In this document: positions 48,193 to 57,603 of the stretch, piece after piece
Layout of the letters: every line of letters begins with the position of its first letter
How positions within the stretch are numbered: the stretch's first letter is position 1
NCBI RefSeq assembly: GCF_001437605.1
Contig: NZ_JQCQ01000001.1
Coordinates: forward strand, 8,095 to 72,094
Origin: Pediococcus argentinicus
GTDB lineage: Bacteria > Bacillota > Bacilli > Lactobacillales > Lactobacillaceae
Direction: 5' to 3'
DNA length: 64,000 bases
Program-made: the position numbers and the translations under genes
The notes under the pieces: generated by a model
Told to the model about the DNA's origin: nothing
What the model saw: only the letters and a program-made list of their open reading frames with translations
The model's database searches: none

Positions 48193-50025
48193 ATGGCAAA
48201 GCCGATTCCAGAAGATGTGATTGATGAGGTTCGTACCTCAGTAGATATTGTTGATGTTGTTAGCCGTCACGTCCAGCTAAAAAAAGCTGGTAAGAATCTG
48301 TTTGGAATTTGTCCATTTCATGATGAAAAGACACCGTCTTTTTCTGTCTCAGAAGATAAACAGATTTTTCATTGCTTTAGTTGTGGACGAGGTGGCAATG
48401 TTTTTAAGTTCTTGATGGATTTAGAACATGTTTCGTTTCCAGATGCAGTTCGTGAAGTTGCCGAGTTTGGTCATGTCGAGCTTGATAAAGCTTATATCAG
48501 TAATCATAAGGCTCAGTATACTGATACACAGTCTGGATTAATTGATATGTATGAACGTGCTCAACAACTTTATAGTCATATTTTAAAGAATACTGAGATG
48601 GGACATGATGCACTTCAGTATTTAACAGAACGCGGTATTACAACGGAAGATATTGATACATTTGGATTGGGATTTGCTCCAGATGATCAGATTCTACAAA
48701 GTTATTTCAATGAGCAGGATGGTCAATATGACCAATTGCGAACTTCAGGATTGTTTATTGAACGCCAATCTGGTGATTTAGCTGATCGTTTTACGAATCG
48801 GATTATGTTTCCAATTCGAGATTCTAACGGACGGGTCATTGCTTTTTCCGGTCGTTTAGTAGAGAAAGTTGAGGGACAACCCAAATATTTGAACAGTCCT
48901 GAAACACCAATTTTTAATAAGGGAACAGTTTTATATAATCTAGATTTAGCTCGTTCGACCATTCTACAAGAGCATCGTGCAATTTTGTTTGAAGGATTTA
49001 TGGATGTAATTGCAGCTCATCGTGCTGGTGTCATGAATGCCATTGCTTCAATGGGAACTAGTTTAACTAATCAACAAGTTAACATGTTAGAACGTATTTC
49101 TAATCAAATTACGATTTGTTATGATGGTGACTCCGCTGGCCAAAATGCGATTGCTCGTGCAATTGGATTGATTGAAACAAACAGTAAAATCAAGATTAGT
49201 GTAATTTTTATTCCAAACCAGCAAGATCCCGATGAATACGTCAAGAATCATGGTAAAGACGAGTTTATTAATTTAATGAGTCAAACCGGTGAATCTAGTA
49301 CTTCGTTCCTATTAAAGTTTGATCGAACAGGACTGAACTTAGATAATGAAACAGATTTACTGGAATATTTACAGAAGGCGTTGGGAAGACTCGCTAATTT
49401 AGGATCTAATGTGGAACAGGATCTGTACCTTAATCAATTATCTGATGAATTTAAGATTGATAAAGACGATTTAAGAATGCAAATGCGGGGTATGCAAGCA
49501 GACCGCATTGCAAAGAAGAATGATCGGCGTATTTATCAAAATGTTCCTGAACCAGAAAGTCCCGGACTGGTTCAAACTAAACAACAACCTAAAAAAGGTT
49601 CGATTGAGGTCGCTGAACAGCACTTATTAGCTTTAGCGCTCAATAATCACGATGTTTGGCTTAGATTAGAAGCAAAAACAGACTTTTATTTTAGGGATGA
49701 GCAGTATCAAACTGTGTATATGTTAGCGGCGGGATATCTAGAGAATCATTCCAGCTATAATCCAGCTGACTTCATGGATTATCTGAAAGAACCTAATTTA
49801 CAGTCAATTGTGGCTAATTTAGAGTCAATCGATATGAACGAAGACATTAGCATGGATGCAGTTGATGACTACATTAATATTATTTCTAACTTTGCACCGC
49901 TGGAATCGAAAATAATCCAAGTGCAAAAAGACCTGAATGAGGCCGTGAGATTAGGTAACAAGGGGTTACAACAAGAACTAACGGTTCAGTTAGTTAATTT
50001 ATTTAAACAAAAGCAGCAGGTTTAA
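48193..50025 (+). CDS. dnaG: DNA primase
   Basis: Primase of 610 aa that makes RNA primers for replication. The zinc ribbon uses C40, H43, C61 and C64 ([13 protein letters not shown] and [10 protein letters not shown]). The catalytic core carries [16 protein letters not shown], the Toprim motifs [15 protein letters not shown] and [12 protein letters not shown], and the C-terminal helicase-binding domain (about 460-605). It is followed by rpoD after 14 bp, the classic dnaG-rpoD pair. Confidence 0.97.
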   Translation: MAKPIPEDVIDEVRTSVDIVDVVSRHVQLKKAGKNLFGICPFHDEKTPSFSVSEDKQIFHCFSCGRGGNVFKFLMDLEHVSFPDAVREVAEFGHVELDKAYISNHKAQYTDTQSGLIDMYERAQQLYSHILKNTEMGHDALQYLTERGITTEDIDTFGLGFAPDDQILQSYFNEQDGQYDQLRTSGLFIERQSGDLADRFTNRIMFPIRDSNGRVIAFSGRLVEKVEGQPKYLNSPETPIFNKGTVLYNLDLARSTILQEHRAILFEGFMDVIAAHRAGVMNAIASMGTSLTNQQVNMLERISNQITICYDGDSAGQNAIARAIGLIETNSKIKISVIFIPNQQDPDEYVKNHGKDEFINLMSQTGESSTSFLLKFDRTGLNLDNETDLLEYLQKALGRLANLGSNVEQDLYLNQLSDEFKIDKDDLRMQMRGMQADRIAKKNDRRIYQNVPEPESPGLVQTKQQPKKGSIEVAEQHLLALALNNHDVWLRLEAKTDFYFRDEQYQTVYMLAAGYLENHSSYNPADFMDYLKEPNLQSIVANLESIDMNEDISMDAVDDYINIISNFAPLESKIIQVQKDLNEAVRLGNKGLQQELTVQLVNLFKQKQQV

Positions 50026-50039
50026 GAGGAGGAGTTTTC

Positions 50040-51191
50040 ATGCCAAAAAAAGCAACTACTAAAAAGACTACCAGTAAAGCAAAGAAGAGCGAGGGAGTAA
50101 TCGCTTCTCCAGAATTTAAAAAGGCTGTAACTGCACTATTAAAGGAACATAAAGCTGATAAAACAGTTAAAGATGCCCAACTTAAAGAAGACTTTATTAC
50201 TAAGTTTAATCTAAAAGATTCAGAATTAGACGATTTGATTCAACGAATTGAAGATTCTGGAATCAGTGTTGTTGACGATAAGGGTGAGCCAAGTGAGTAT
50301 GCCCTTAAAGCTCAAAAAATGTCTAAAGAAGAACTTGATGATACAAAGGCTCCCGCTGGTGTCAAAATTAATGACCCAGTTCGGATGTATTTGAAAGAAA
50401 TCGGTCGTGTTCAACTTTTAACAGCTGATGAAGAAGTTGAATTAGCACTTCGGATTGAAAATGGGGACGAACGTGCTAAACAAGAACTTGCTGAAGCTAA
50501 CCTTCGTTTAGTTGTTTCTATTGCTAAACGTTACGTTGGTCGTGGAATGCAATTTCTTGATTTGATTCAAGAAGGTAACATGGGACTAATGAAGGCCGTT
50601 GAAAAGTTTGATTACCGTAAAGGATTCAAATTCTCAACTTATGCTACATGGTGGATTCGTCAGGCTATTACTCGTGCAATTGCCGATCAAGCTCGTACAA
50701 TTCGTATTCCAGTGCATATGGTCGAAACAATTAACAAGTTGATCCGAATTCAACGTCAATTACTTCAAGATTTAGGTCGTGAACCAATGCCTGAAGAAAT
50801 CGGTGCTGAAATGGATATGCCAACTGAAAAGGTCCGTGAGATTCTTAAAATTGCTCAAGAACCAGTTTCTCTTGAAACACCAATTGGTGAAGAGGATGAT
50901 TCTCACCTAGGTGACTTTATTGAAGACCAAGATGCAACTAGCCCTGCAGATCATGCAGCTTACGAGCTTCTTAAAGAACAATTAGAGGGTGTATTAGATA
51001 CTCTTACTGATCGTGAAGAAAACGTACTTCGTCTTCGTTTCGGTCTTGATGATGGACGTACTCGTACTCTTGAAGAAGTTGGTAAGGTCTTTGGTGTTAC
51101 ACGTGAACGTATTCGTCAGATTGAAGCCAAGGCTCTTCGTAAATTACGTCATCCATCACGTTCAAAACAATTAAAAGACTTTCTCGAGTAA
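50040..51191 (+). CDS. rpoD: RNA polymerase primary sigma factor (sigma-A)
   Basis: Housekeeping sigma factor of 383 aa. A Lys-rich N-terminus leads to region 1.1, then region 1.2 ([25 protein letters not shown]), region 2 ([34 protein letters not shown] split at 2.3/2.4), region 3 ([21 protein letters not shown]) and region 4 helix-turn-helix ([26 protein letters not shown]). SD GAGGAGG. It recognises the TTGACA/TATAAT promoters seen throughout the window. Confidence 0.98.
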   Translation: MPKKATTKKTTSKAKKSEGVIASPEFKKAVTALLKEHKADKTVKDAQLKEDFITKFNLKDSELDDLIQRIEDSGISVVDDKGEPSEYALKAQKMSKEELDDTKAPAGVKINDPVRMYLKEIGRVQLLTADEEVELALRIENGDERAKQELAEANLRLVVSIAKRYVGRGMQFLDLIQEGNMGLMKAVEKFDYRKGFKFSTYATWWIRQAITRAIADQARTIRIPVHMVETINKLIRIQRQLLQDLGREPMPEEIGAEMDMPTEKVREILKIAQEPVSLETPIGEEDDSHLGDFIEDQDATSPADHAAYELLKEQLEGVLDTLTDREENVLRLRFGLDDGRTRTLEEVGKVFGVTRERIRQIEAKALRKLRHPSRSKQLKDFLE

Positions 51192-51200
51192 TATTTAAGT

Positions 51201-51227
51201 AAAACCAGCCTGAGAGCTGGTTTTTTT
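51201..51227 (+). terminator. Intrinsic terminator after rpoD
   Basis: AAAACCAGC-CTGAGA-GCTGG followed by TTTTTTT. Confidence 0.92.
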
Positions 51228-51239
51228 ATTTTCTTTAGA

Positions 51240-51248
51240 TGCTATAAT
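51240..51248 (+). promoter_or_regulatory. Extended -10 promoter of trmK
   Basis: TGC directly precedes TATAAT (51243-51248). The core ATGCTATAAT recurs at the truB promoter, with one neighbouring base different here. No convincing -35. Confidence 0.62.
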
Positions 51249-51280
51249 TTAATTACGATAAAAAACAGAAGGAGCTTTAA

Positions 51281-51973
51281 ATGAATTCGAATAATTTATC
51301 AAAGCGCTTAAAAATGGTAGCTGGGGAAGTTCAAAAAGGAGCCCGTATTGCGGACATTGGTTCTGACCACGCCTATTTACCAATTCATCTAGTTAAAGAA
51401 GGTATCATTAATTTTGCAATTGCTGGTGAAGTTGCCAAGGGTCCACTTTCTAACTCTGAGTTTGAAATTAAGGATCAGAATGTTCAAGATTCTGTGATTC
51501 CACGATTGGGTGATGGTTTAGATGTTATTCAGGATCAAGATCAGATTGATACAATTGTAATTGCTGGAATGGGTGGCATCTTAATTCAATCCATATTGGA
51601 TCGTAATCAAGGAAAACTAAAAAACGTTAAGCGTTTAGTTCTGCAACCAAATGTTGGAGAATTGGAGTTACGAACATGGCTTCAAAATAATAATTTTAAA
51701 ATTGTAAATGAAAAAATTGTCGCTGAGGATCGTCATATTTATGAAATGATTGTAGCTGAACCGGGAAATGCAAGTTATTCAGATGCGGAGTTACATTTTG
51801 GCCCATATCTAAGTGCTGAAAGAAATACCGCTTATTTAAGTAAATGGGAACGTGAGCTCAAACGGCTACTAAAGGTAGAGAATGCAATGAAGAATAGCAA
51901 TTCACATGATAGTAATCGTTTGAAACAAGTTCAGGAAGAAGTTTCAAGAGTTCAGGAGATGTTATCAAAATGA
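51281..51973 (+). CDS. trmK: tRNA (adenine(22)-N(1))-methyltransferase
   Basis: SAM-dependent enzyme of 230 aa that makes m1A22 in tRNA. Motif I IADIGSDHAYLPIHLV (near 24-39) replaces the usual GxGxG, as is typical for TrmK; IAGMGGILIQSIL and LVLQPNVGELELRTWL follow. A C-terminal helical coiled-coil-like domain (about 165-228) is present. The stop overlaps the next start (ATGA), and the rpoD-trmK-nif3 order is standard. Confidence 0.95.
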   Translation: MNSNNLSKRLKMVAGEVQKGARIADIGSDHAYLPIHLVKEGIINFAIAGEVAKGPLSNSEFEIKDQNVQDSVIPRLGDGLDVIQDQDQIDTIVIAGMGGILIQSILDRNQGKLKNVKRLVLQPNVGELELRTWLQNNNFKIVNEKIVAEDRHIYEMIVAEPGNASYSDAELHFGPYLSAERNTAYLSKWERELKRLLKVENAMKNSNSHDSNRLKQVQEEVSRVQEMLSK

Positions 51974-52764
51974 AAGCTGCAGATTTAATTTCAACATTTG
52001 AGGATTTCGCACCTCAATCTCTAGCCGTTTCAGGTGACCCCATTGGAATTCAAATTGGTGATGTGAATCGAGAAATTAAGCGTGTACTTGTTACTTTGGA
52101 CGTTCGTCCTGAAGTTGTTCAAGAGGCTGTTGAGCAAAAATGCGATATGATTTTCTCACATCATCCAGTGATGTTTCGTTCAGCACGTAATCTGGATTTT
52201 AGAAATTCTCAGAATAAAATGTACGGCGATATTATAAGCAATAATATTTTTGTCTATTCAGCTCACACTAATTTAGATAGTGCTAATCCTGGTATGAATG
52301 ATTGGCTAGCTCATGCATTGAAATTAACTGATGTTAAACCATTATTATCAGTTGAGGGTCCGGAACACGGTATGGGAAGGATCGGAGATTTAGTGCAAGC
52401 ACAACCTTTGAAAGATTTTGTTTCTGACGCGAAATCGGCATTTGGTGTTAGTGGAGTTCGCGTAACAAGTAATGACGTCAATCAACAAGTTAAACGAGTG
52501 GCTGTTTTAGGCGGTGACGGTGGAAAATTCTATCCTGAAGCAATTGAGCAGGGAGCAGATGTATATGTCACGGGTGATGTTTACTATCATACAGCACATG
52601 AAATGTTAACAGATGGTTTAAGCGTGGTGGATCCGGGACATAATATTGAAAAGATTTGTATTCCGTATTTAGTTCAAATGTTTACCGAATGGTCAAAAGA
52701 AAATAATTGGAATTTGGAAGCAATTCCTTCTCAGATTAATACGGATCCATTTACTTTTATGTAA
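51970..52764 (+). CDS. Nif3-like dinuclear metal center protein
   Basis: A 264-aa protein of the Nif3/YqfO family; function is debated (GTP cyclohydrolase-like or metal handling). GDPIGIQIGD, the metal-binding IFSHHPVMFRS and YSAHTNLDSANPGMNDWLA motifs and the C-terminal GDVYYHTAHEMLTDGLSVVDPGH are present. The long insert found between the halves in B. subtilis YqfO (CutA-like domain) is absent, so this is the short form. It is coupled to trmK by a 4-bp overlap. Confidence 0.93.
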   Translation: MKAADLISTFEDFAPQSLAVSGDPIGIQIGDVNREIKRVLVTLDVRPEVVQEAVEQKCDMIFSHHPVMFRSARNLDFRNSQNKMYGDIISNNIFVYSAHTNLDSANPGMNDWLAHALKLTDVKPLLSVEGPEHGMGRIGDLVQAQPLKDFVSDAKSAFGVSGVRVTSNDVNQQVKRVAVLGGDGGKFYPEAIEQGADVYVTGDVYYHTAHEMLTDGLSVVDPGHNIEKICIPYLVQMFTEWSKENNWNLEAIPSQINTDPFTFM

Positions 52765-52772
52765 TAAGGCAA

Positions 52773-52803
52773 CAAAAAAAGAAACCCACAGAGGTTTCTT
52801 TTA
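52773..52803. terminator. Bidirectional terminator between nif3-like gene and DUF2929 gene
   Basis: AAAGAAACC-CACAGA-GGTTTCTTT with A's on one side and T's on the other. It serves both convergent genes and reaches the minus-strand stop codon. Confidence 0.85.
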
Positions 52804-52983
52804 TTTTGTTTCTTTTGGTCCCTTCGATAAGAGAGGAATCATGTTAGAAGTTATCAATGCTACTATGGCAGCAACAATACCGATTTGAAAACGTTGGTAT
52901 GGAAGAGCATCAAGTGCTCCGCCAATGTATCCAATGACTTCACCAAAGATGAATGCCCAAAAAATAATTGTGATTTGACGCAT
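52801..52983 (-). CDS. Small membrane protein, DUF2929 (YjzD-like)
   Basis: A 60-aa protein with two hydrophobic helices (about 4-22 with FWAFIFGEVIGYIGG, and 34-52) and a basic C-terminus. It resembles B. subtilis YjzD in length and in the MR-x-FW-x-F-x-x-E-x-x-x-Y start pattern. ATG 52983 follows AAAGGTGG by 6 nt on the minus strand; TTG at 53001 would overlap that site. Function unknown. It is transcribed divergently from dnaE. Confidence 0.78.
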   Translation of the reverse strand: MRQITIIFWAFIFGEVIGYIGGALDALPYQRFQIGIVAAIVALITSNMIPLLSKGPKETK

Positions 52984-53071
52984 AATTATGCCACCTTTCA
53001 AAACTGTAAATATTTTAGCACAATGACCGTGAAAATCAACCGACTTACTTTAGTTAATATGTTGAATTCGG

Positions 53072-53077
53072 TATAAT
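53072..53077 (+). promoter_or_regulatory. -10 element of the dnaE promoter
   Basis: TATAAT at 53072-53077, 35 bp before the dnaE ATG; the -35 position (TTTAGT, 53049-53054, 17 bp away) is poor. Confidence 0.5.
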
Positions 53078-53112
53078 CAAAACAATGAATACAGAAGGGA
53101 GATAACGAATTT

Positions 53113-56100
53113 ATGAGTTTTTTACCATTACAAGTTAGTAGCGCGTACTCTTTATTAAAAAGTTCTTTAAAGATCCAAGATTTAGTGCAAAGTGCTAAAA
53201 AACTCGGTTATCAAACTTTAGGGCTCGCTGATGAAAACGTCATGTATGGCGCTATTGAATTTTATCAAGAGTGTGAACGAAATGGAATCAAACCGGTCTT
53301 AGGACTTAATTTAGCTTTACAGGGATCTTTTTTAACTGAAGAGACTTATCAAACTTTATTTTTTGCTAAGGGACAAACTGGCTATCAGAATTTGATGCAA
53401 CTTAGTTCACTAAAAATGGCATCAGATAAAAGTAGTTTAAGTTTTACGGATCTTAACGGATTATTAGATGATTTAGTCATGATTATTCCTGGGACACGTT
53501 CTGAGATGATTGAACTATTAGAACGGGGACAACGGTCTAGCGTGGAACAACTATTAAAGAGTTATCTTGATGAAATTAGTTACGATAACTTATATCTTGG
53601 ATTAAATCAAAAACAAACAGCTATTTTGCGAGGCACAGTTCAAGAAGTAGCAACTGAATTTAAATTAAAATGTCTGCCATTACCACTAGTACATTACAAA
53701 ACAGCTGAAGATTATTTTGCAACTAAGGTATTAGAGGATATTCATTCTGGTGACGTAATTCGCCATCCGGAGGATTTTAAAAATACGCTGGGGTCTGATT
53801 GGCTAAAAAGTGCATCTGACTTTGAAACAGAATATCAGAATTTAGGATTAGGCCAAGAAATATCTAACCTAGAAAAATTAGAAGAACAATTAAATCTAAA
53901 AATTCAATTTTCTGAACCTAAATTACCAGTTTTTAAAACTCCTAATAATAGCTCTTCATCGGAATACTTAAGAGCATTGTGTGATGAAGGATTAAACAAA
54001 ATTACGTTAGTGACGGATCGTACCAAGTATCAAGAACGTCTTGATCATGAATTGTCCGTAATTAAAACGATGGGATTTTCTGATTACTTTTTGATTATCC
54101 AAGATGTAATTAGATTTTCGCATAGTGTCAATATTTTAACTGGTCCTGGACGTGGCTCGGCAGCTGGTTCCTTGGTTGCATATCTGTTAAATATTACGAC
54201 AGTTGATCCGTTACAATTCGGTTTACTATTTGAACGTTTCTTAAACCCAGAACGAGCTCAAATGCCGGATGTGGACTTGGATATTCCGGATGATCGTCGT
54301 GACGAAGTTTTACAGTATGTTCATGAAAAGTATGGTCATACCAGAGTTGCACAGATTATTACATTTGGTACCTTAGCGGCTAAGGCTGTAATTAGAGATG
54401 TGGCTCGTGTATTTGGAGAATTGCCAGCCCAAATCAATACTATTAGTAAATTAATTCCTAATCAGTTAAATATAACTTTGAAACAGGCTTATGAACTTTC
54501 ACAACCACTAAGAAACTTTGTTAGTGATAATGATCGCAATCAGTTGATATTTTATGTGGCTTCTAGACTAGAAGGTTTGCCACGTCATTATTCAACTCAT
54601 GCGGCGGGAATTGTATTGAGTGACGTTGAACTAGTTAATAATGCGCCTGTTCAAATGGGTAATGATGGAATGTTGATGGTTCAATATTCTAAGAATTACG
54701 TTGAGCAAGTAGGGCTTCTAAAAATTGATTTTCTTGGATTACGTAATCTTACAATTTTGTCGCAAGTTTTAGATCAAGTTCATAAAGAGCAACCAGATTT
54801 TGATATTAATAAAATCAATTTGAACGACAAAGCAACTCTAGAACTCTTTCAAAAGGGTGATACGACGGGAATTTTTCAATTTGAATCCGATGGTATCCGA
54901 AATGTTTTGGTTAAAATGCAACCAGATAATTTTAATTTGGTAGTTGCAGTTAATGCCTTGTATCGACCGGGACCAATGCAGAATATTGATCGTTTTATTA
55001 AGAGAAAAAATCACGAAGAACCATATCGTTTCCCAAATGAGGTTCTTAAAAATATTTTGGGAGAGACGTATGGAATTCTAGTTTATCAAGAGCAAGTTAT
55101 GGAAGTGGCTTCTGCAATGGGTGGTTTGACTCTTGGACAGGCCGATTTATTGCGTCGCGCAATGAGTAAGAAAAAGGCCACTGTTATTGATGAACTCAAA
55201 GGCGAATTTATTAAAGGAGCCAATCAAAAGGGATATGCTACAAATTTAGCAAATCAAGTCTACGACTATATTGAGAGTTTTGCTAACTATGGATTCAACA
55301 AATCACATGCGGTTGCCTACAGTAAAATGGCTTATCAATTGGCCTATTTAAAAGTTAATTATCCACTGGAATTTTATACAGCAATCTTAAACTCAGTCAT
55401 TGGTGGGGCAAATAAGACTAAAAATTATTTCCAAGAATTAAAGCAAAAGAAATTAATAGTTTTGCCGCCAAATATTAATCAAAGTAGTGCAGTTTATCAA
55501 CTAATCGATCATCACATCGTTATGGGATTACTTTGTATTAAAGGAATTCGGCGTGATTTGATTCAAACAATCCTAACCGAACGTCAAGCTAACGGACCAT
55601 TTCAGTCCGTCGAATCATTTCTCCGTCGAATTGATTCCAAGTGGTTAAGTGAAGATGTGTTAGATCGTTTGATTTTTGCTGGTGCTTTAGATGGATTTGG
55701 TTATAATCGGGCGGAGTTAAGTGGATTTTTACCAGAATTAAAGCAAAGTATCGATTTAAGTAACGGTAGTATGGATCTCTTTGAAAAACTAATTCCAAAA
55801 GTACAACGCAAGCCTGATTTGTCATTGTCTACTAAGCTAGAACAAGAGGAAGAACTTTTAGGCGTGTATGTTTCAGGACATCCAGTTGAGAAATATCAAA
55901 AGTTAATTGATCAAATTAAAAGTACACCGCTTATTAATTTGAAAGAATCTACCAAAGTGGTGGTTGTCGCATATATTAAATCGATTAGGGTTATCCGTAC
56001 TAAGAAGGGTGACCAAATGGCCTTCTTGAACATTAATGATCCTTCAGGTGAAAGTGAAGTTGTTGTCTTTCCACAGGTATTCAAAAATAGTGAATCTAAT

Positions 56101-56463
56101 TTACAACGTGGACGTGTTCTAGTTATTCAAGGTAAATCTGAAAATAGAAATGGCAAGTTACAGATTATTGCTGATTCGTTTAAACTACCTGAAGAAATGC
56201 ATTTGAGAGAAAATAAAAGACAACGATGGATTCTGAATGTTCCACATCGAAAAAACAGTCGAGATTTTCAAATGAAACTGTTTGGCATATTTAAGAAATA
56301 TCACGGTAATATTCCAGTGACGTTGGTATATCTTGATACGCATGAAACGAATGATCTATCGGAAGAATTTAACTTATCAAATGTAAGTCAAGCCAAAGAA
56401 GAGCTCGCAGATTTGCTTGGAGTGGACCAAATCCAACTTAAAAATGATGAAAATCAAAATTAA
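53113..56463 (+). CDS. dnaE: DNA polymerase III subunit alpha, DnaE type
   Basis: Second replicative polymerase, 1116 aa, which in Gram-positives extends RNA primers before PolC takes over. An N-terminal PHP domain (about 1-200, with LQVSSAYSLLKSSLKI) lacks several metal-binding His residues and so is probably inactive. The polymerase has GPGRGSAAGSLVAYLL and catalytic Asp residues in MPDVDLDIPDDRRDEVL, then QEQVMEVASAMGGL and the C-terminal helix-hairpin-helix and OB fold (VVVAYIKSIRVIRTKKGDQMAFL). SD GAAGGGAG. Confidence 0.97.
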   Translation: MSFLPLQVSSAYSLLKSSLKIQDLVQSAKKLGYQTLGLADENVMYGAIEFYQECERNGIKPVLGLNLALQGSFLTEETYQTLFFAKGQTGYQNLMQLSSLKMASDKSSLSFTDLNGLLDDLVMIIPGTRSEMIELLERGQRSSVEQLLKSYLDEISYDNLYLGLNQKQTAILRGTVQEVATEFKLKCLPLPLVHYKTAEDYFATKVLEDIHSGDVIRHPEDFKNTLGSDWLKSASDFETEYQNLGLGQEISNLEKLEEQLNLKIQFSEPKLPVFKTPNNSSSSEYLRALCDEGLNKITLVTDRTKYQERLDHELSVIKTMGFSDYFLIIQDVIRFSHSVNILTGPGRGSAAGSLVAYLLNITTVDPLQFGLLFERFLNPERAQMPDVDLDIPDDRRDEVLQYVHEKYGHTRVAQIITFGTLAAKAVIRDVARVFGELPAQINTISKLIPNQLNITLKQAYELSQPLRNFVSDNDRNQLIFYVASRLEGLPRHYSTHAAGIVLSDVELVNNAPVQMGNDGMLMVQYSKNYVEQVGLLKIDFLGLRNLTILSQVLDQVHKEQPDFDINKINLNDKATLELFQKGDTTGIFQFESDGIRNVLVKMQPDNFNLVVAVNALYRPGPMQNIDRFIKRKNHEEPYRFPNEVLKNILGETYGILVYQEQVMEVASAMGGLTLGQADLLRRAMSKKKATVIDELKGEFIKGANQKGYATNLANQVYDYIESFANYGFNKSHAVAYSKMAYQLAYLKVNYPLEFYTAILNSVIGGANKTKNYFQELKQKKLIVLPPNINQSSAVYQLIDHHIVMGLLCIKGIRRDLIQTILTERQANGPFQSVESFLRRIDSKWLSEDVLDRLIFAGALDGFGYNRAELSGFLPELKQSIDLSNGSMDLFEKLIPKVQRKPDLSLSTKLEQEEELLGVYVSGHPVEKYQKLIDQIKSTPLINLKESTKVVVVAYIKSIRVIRTKKGDQMAFLNINDPSGESEVVVFPQVFKNSESNLQRGRVLVIQGKSENRNGKLQIIADSFKLPEEMHLRENKRQRWILNVPHRKNSRDFQMKLFGIFKKYHGNIPVTLVYLDTHETNDLSEEFNLSNVSQAKEELADLLGVDQIQLKNDENQN

Positions 56464-56571
56464 AGCACTTACATTTTAATAAATGATGAAATGGTACAGA
56501 CATCTGTTTTTAAAAGTGATAAACTTTGAATTGAAGTTTTGAAAAACTCGATAATTTTGAGGTGAAAGTTA

Positions 56572-57540
56572 ATGAAGCGCATTGGTATTTTAACCAGTGG
56601 TGGTGATGCTCCAGCAATGAACGCAGCAATTCGTGCCGTTGCTAGAAAAGCCATCAGTTCTGGTTTAGAAGCATATGGAATTAATTATGGTTTTGCTGGT
56701 TTAGTAGCCGGAGATATTCATAAGTTCGAAGCTGCTGACCTAGATGATTCAATTGACGAAGGAGGTACAATGTTGTACTCCGCTCGTTACCCTGAATTTG
56801 CTCAGGTTGAAGGTCAATTAAAGGGAATCGAACAACTTAAGAAGTTCGGTATTGATGCTTTAGTTGTTATCGGTGGCGACGGTTCTTATCATGGAGCTCT
56901 TCGTTTAACTGAACATGGTTACAACACAATTGGTCTTCCAGGAACAATCGATAACGATATTCCTTATACGGATTTCACAATTGGTTTCGATACAGCACTA
57001 AATACTGCTGTTGACGCTATTGACAAGATTCGTGACACAGCTAAGAGTCACCAACGTGTCTTTGCTGTTCAAGTTATGGGTCGTTTCGCTGCTGACATCG
57101 CACTTTGGGCTGGTGTGGCTTCTGGTGCTGATGCAGTTATCGCACCTGGCTTTGACTACAATGTCGAAGAAATTGCTAACAAGCTTAAGGCTAACCGTGC
57201 AAAGGGTAAAGATTACGGAGTTATTGTTATTGCTGAAGGCGATGCAAACTCTGATGCTGCTCCTGAATTCATCGAACAACTTAAGAAGTACGGTGACTTC
57301 GATGCTCGTGCTACTGTCTTAGGACATGTTCAACGTGGTGGTGTTCCAACCGCTCGTGATCGTGTCTTGGCAAGCAAGATGGGTGCTTATGCTGTTGAAT
57401 TGTTGTTAGAAGGCAAGGGTGGTTTAGCTGTTGGTATTCTTGACAACAAAGTTCAAGCACATGACATCACTGATCTATTTAATGCTAAGCATCAACCAGA
57501 TAGTTCATTACATCAATTGGCTGACGACTTATCATTCTAA
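56572..57540 (+). CDS. pfkA: ATP-dependent 6-phosphofructokinase
   Basis: Glycolytic enzyme of 322 aa that makes fructose 1,6-bisphosphate. [53 protein letters not shown] with the catalytic Asp, and ILGHVQRGG-type [19 protein letters not shown] are standard. GGDG marks ATP rather than PPi use. SD GAGGTGAAAG. It precedes pyk by 63 bp, the Lactobacillus pfk-pyk operon. Codon use is biased to highly expressed forms. Its presence argues against an obligate heterofermenter. Confidence 0.98.
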   Translation: MKRIGILTSGGDAPAMNAAIRAVARKAISSGLEAYGINYGFAGLVAGDIHKFEAADLDDSIDEGGTMLYSARYPEFAQVEGQLKGIEQLKKFGIDALVVIGGDGSYHGALRLTEHGYNTIGLPGTIDNDIPYTDFTIGFDTALNTAVDAIDKIRDTAKSHQRVFAVQVMGRFAADIALWAGVASGADAVIAPGFDYNVEEIANKLKANRAKGKDYGVIVIAEGDANSDAAPEFIEQLKKYGDFDARATVLGHVQRGGVPTARDRVLASKMGAYAVELLLEGKGGLAVGILDNKVQAHDITDLFNAKHQPDSSLHQLADDLSF

Positions 57541-57603
57541 AATTTGGATAAAATGACTTAAAAGTCTTTTATAAATTAGTTAAATCAAAGGAGAGATTTA
57601 GTA

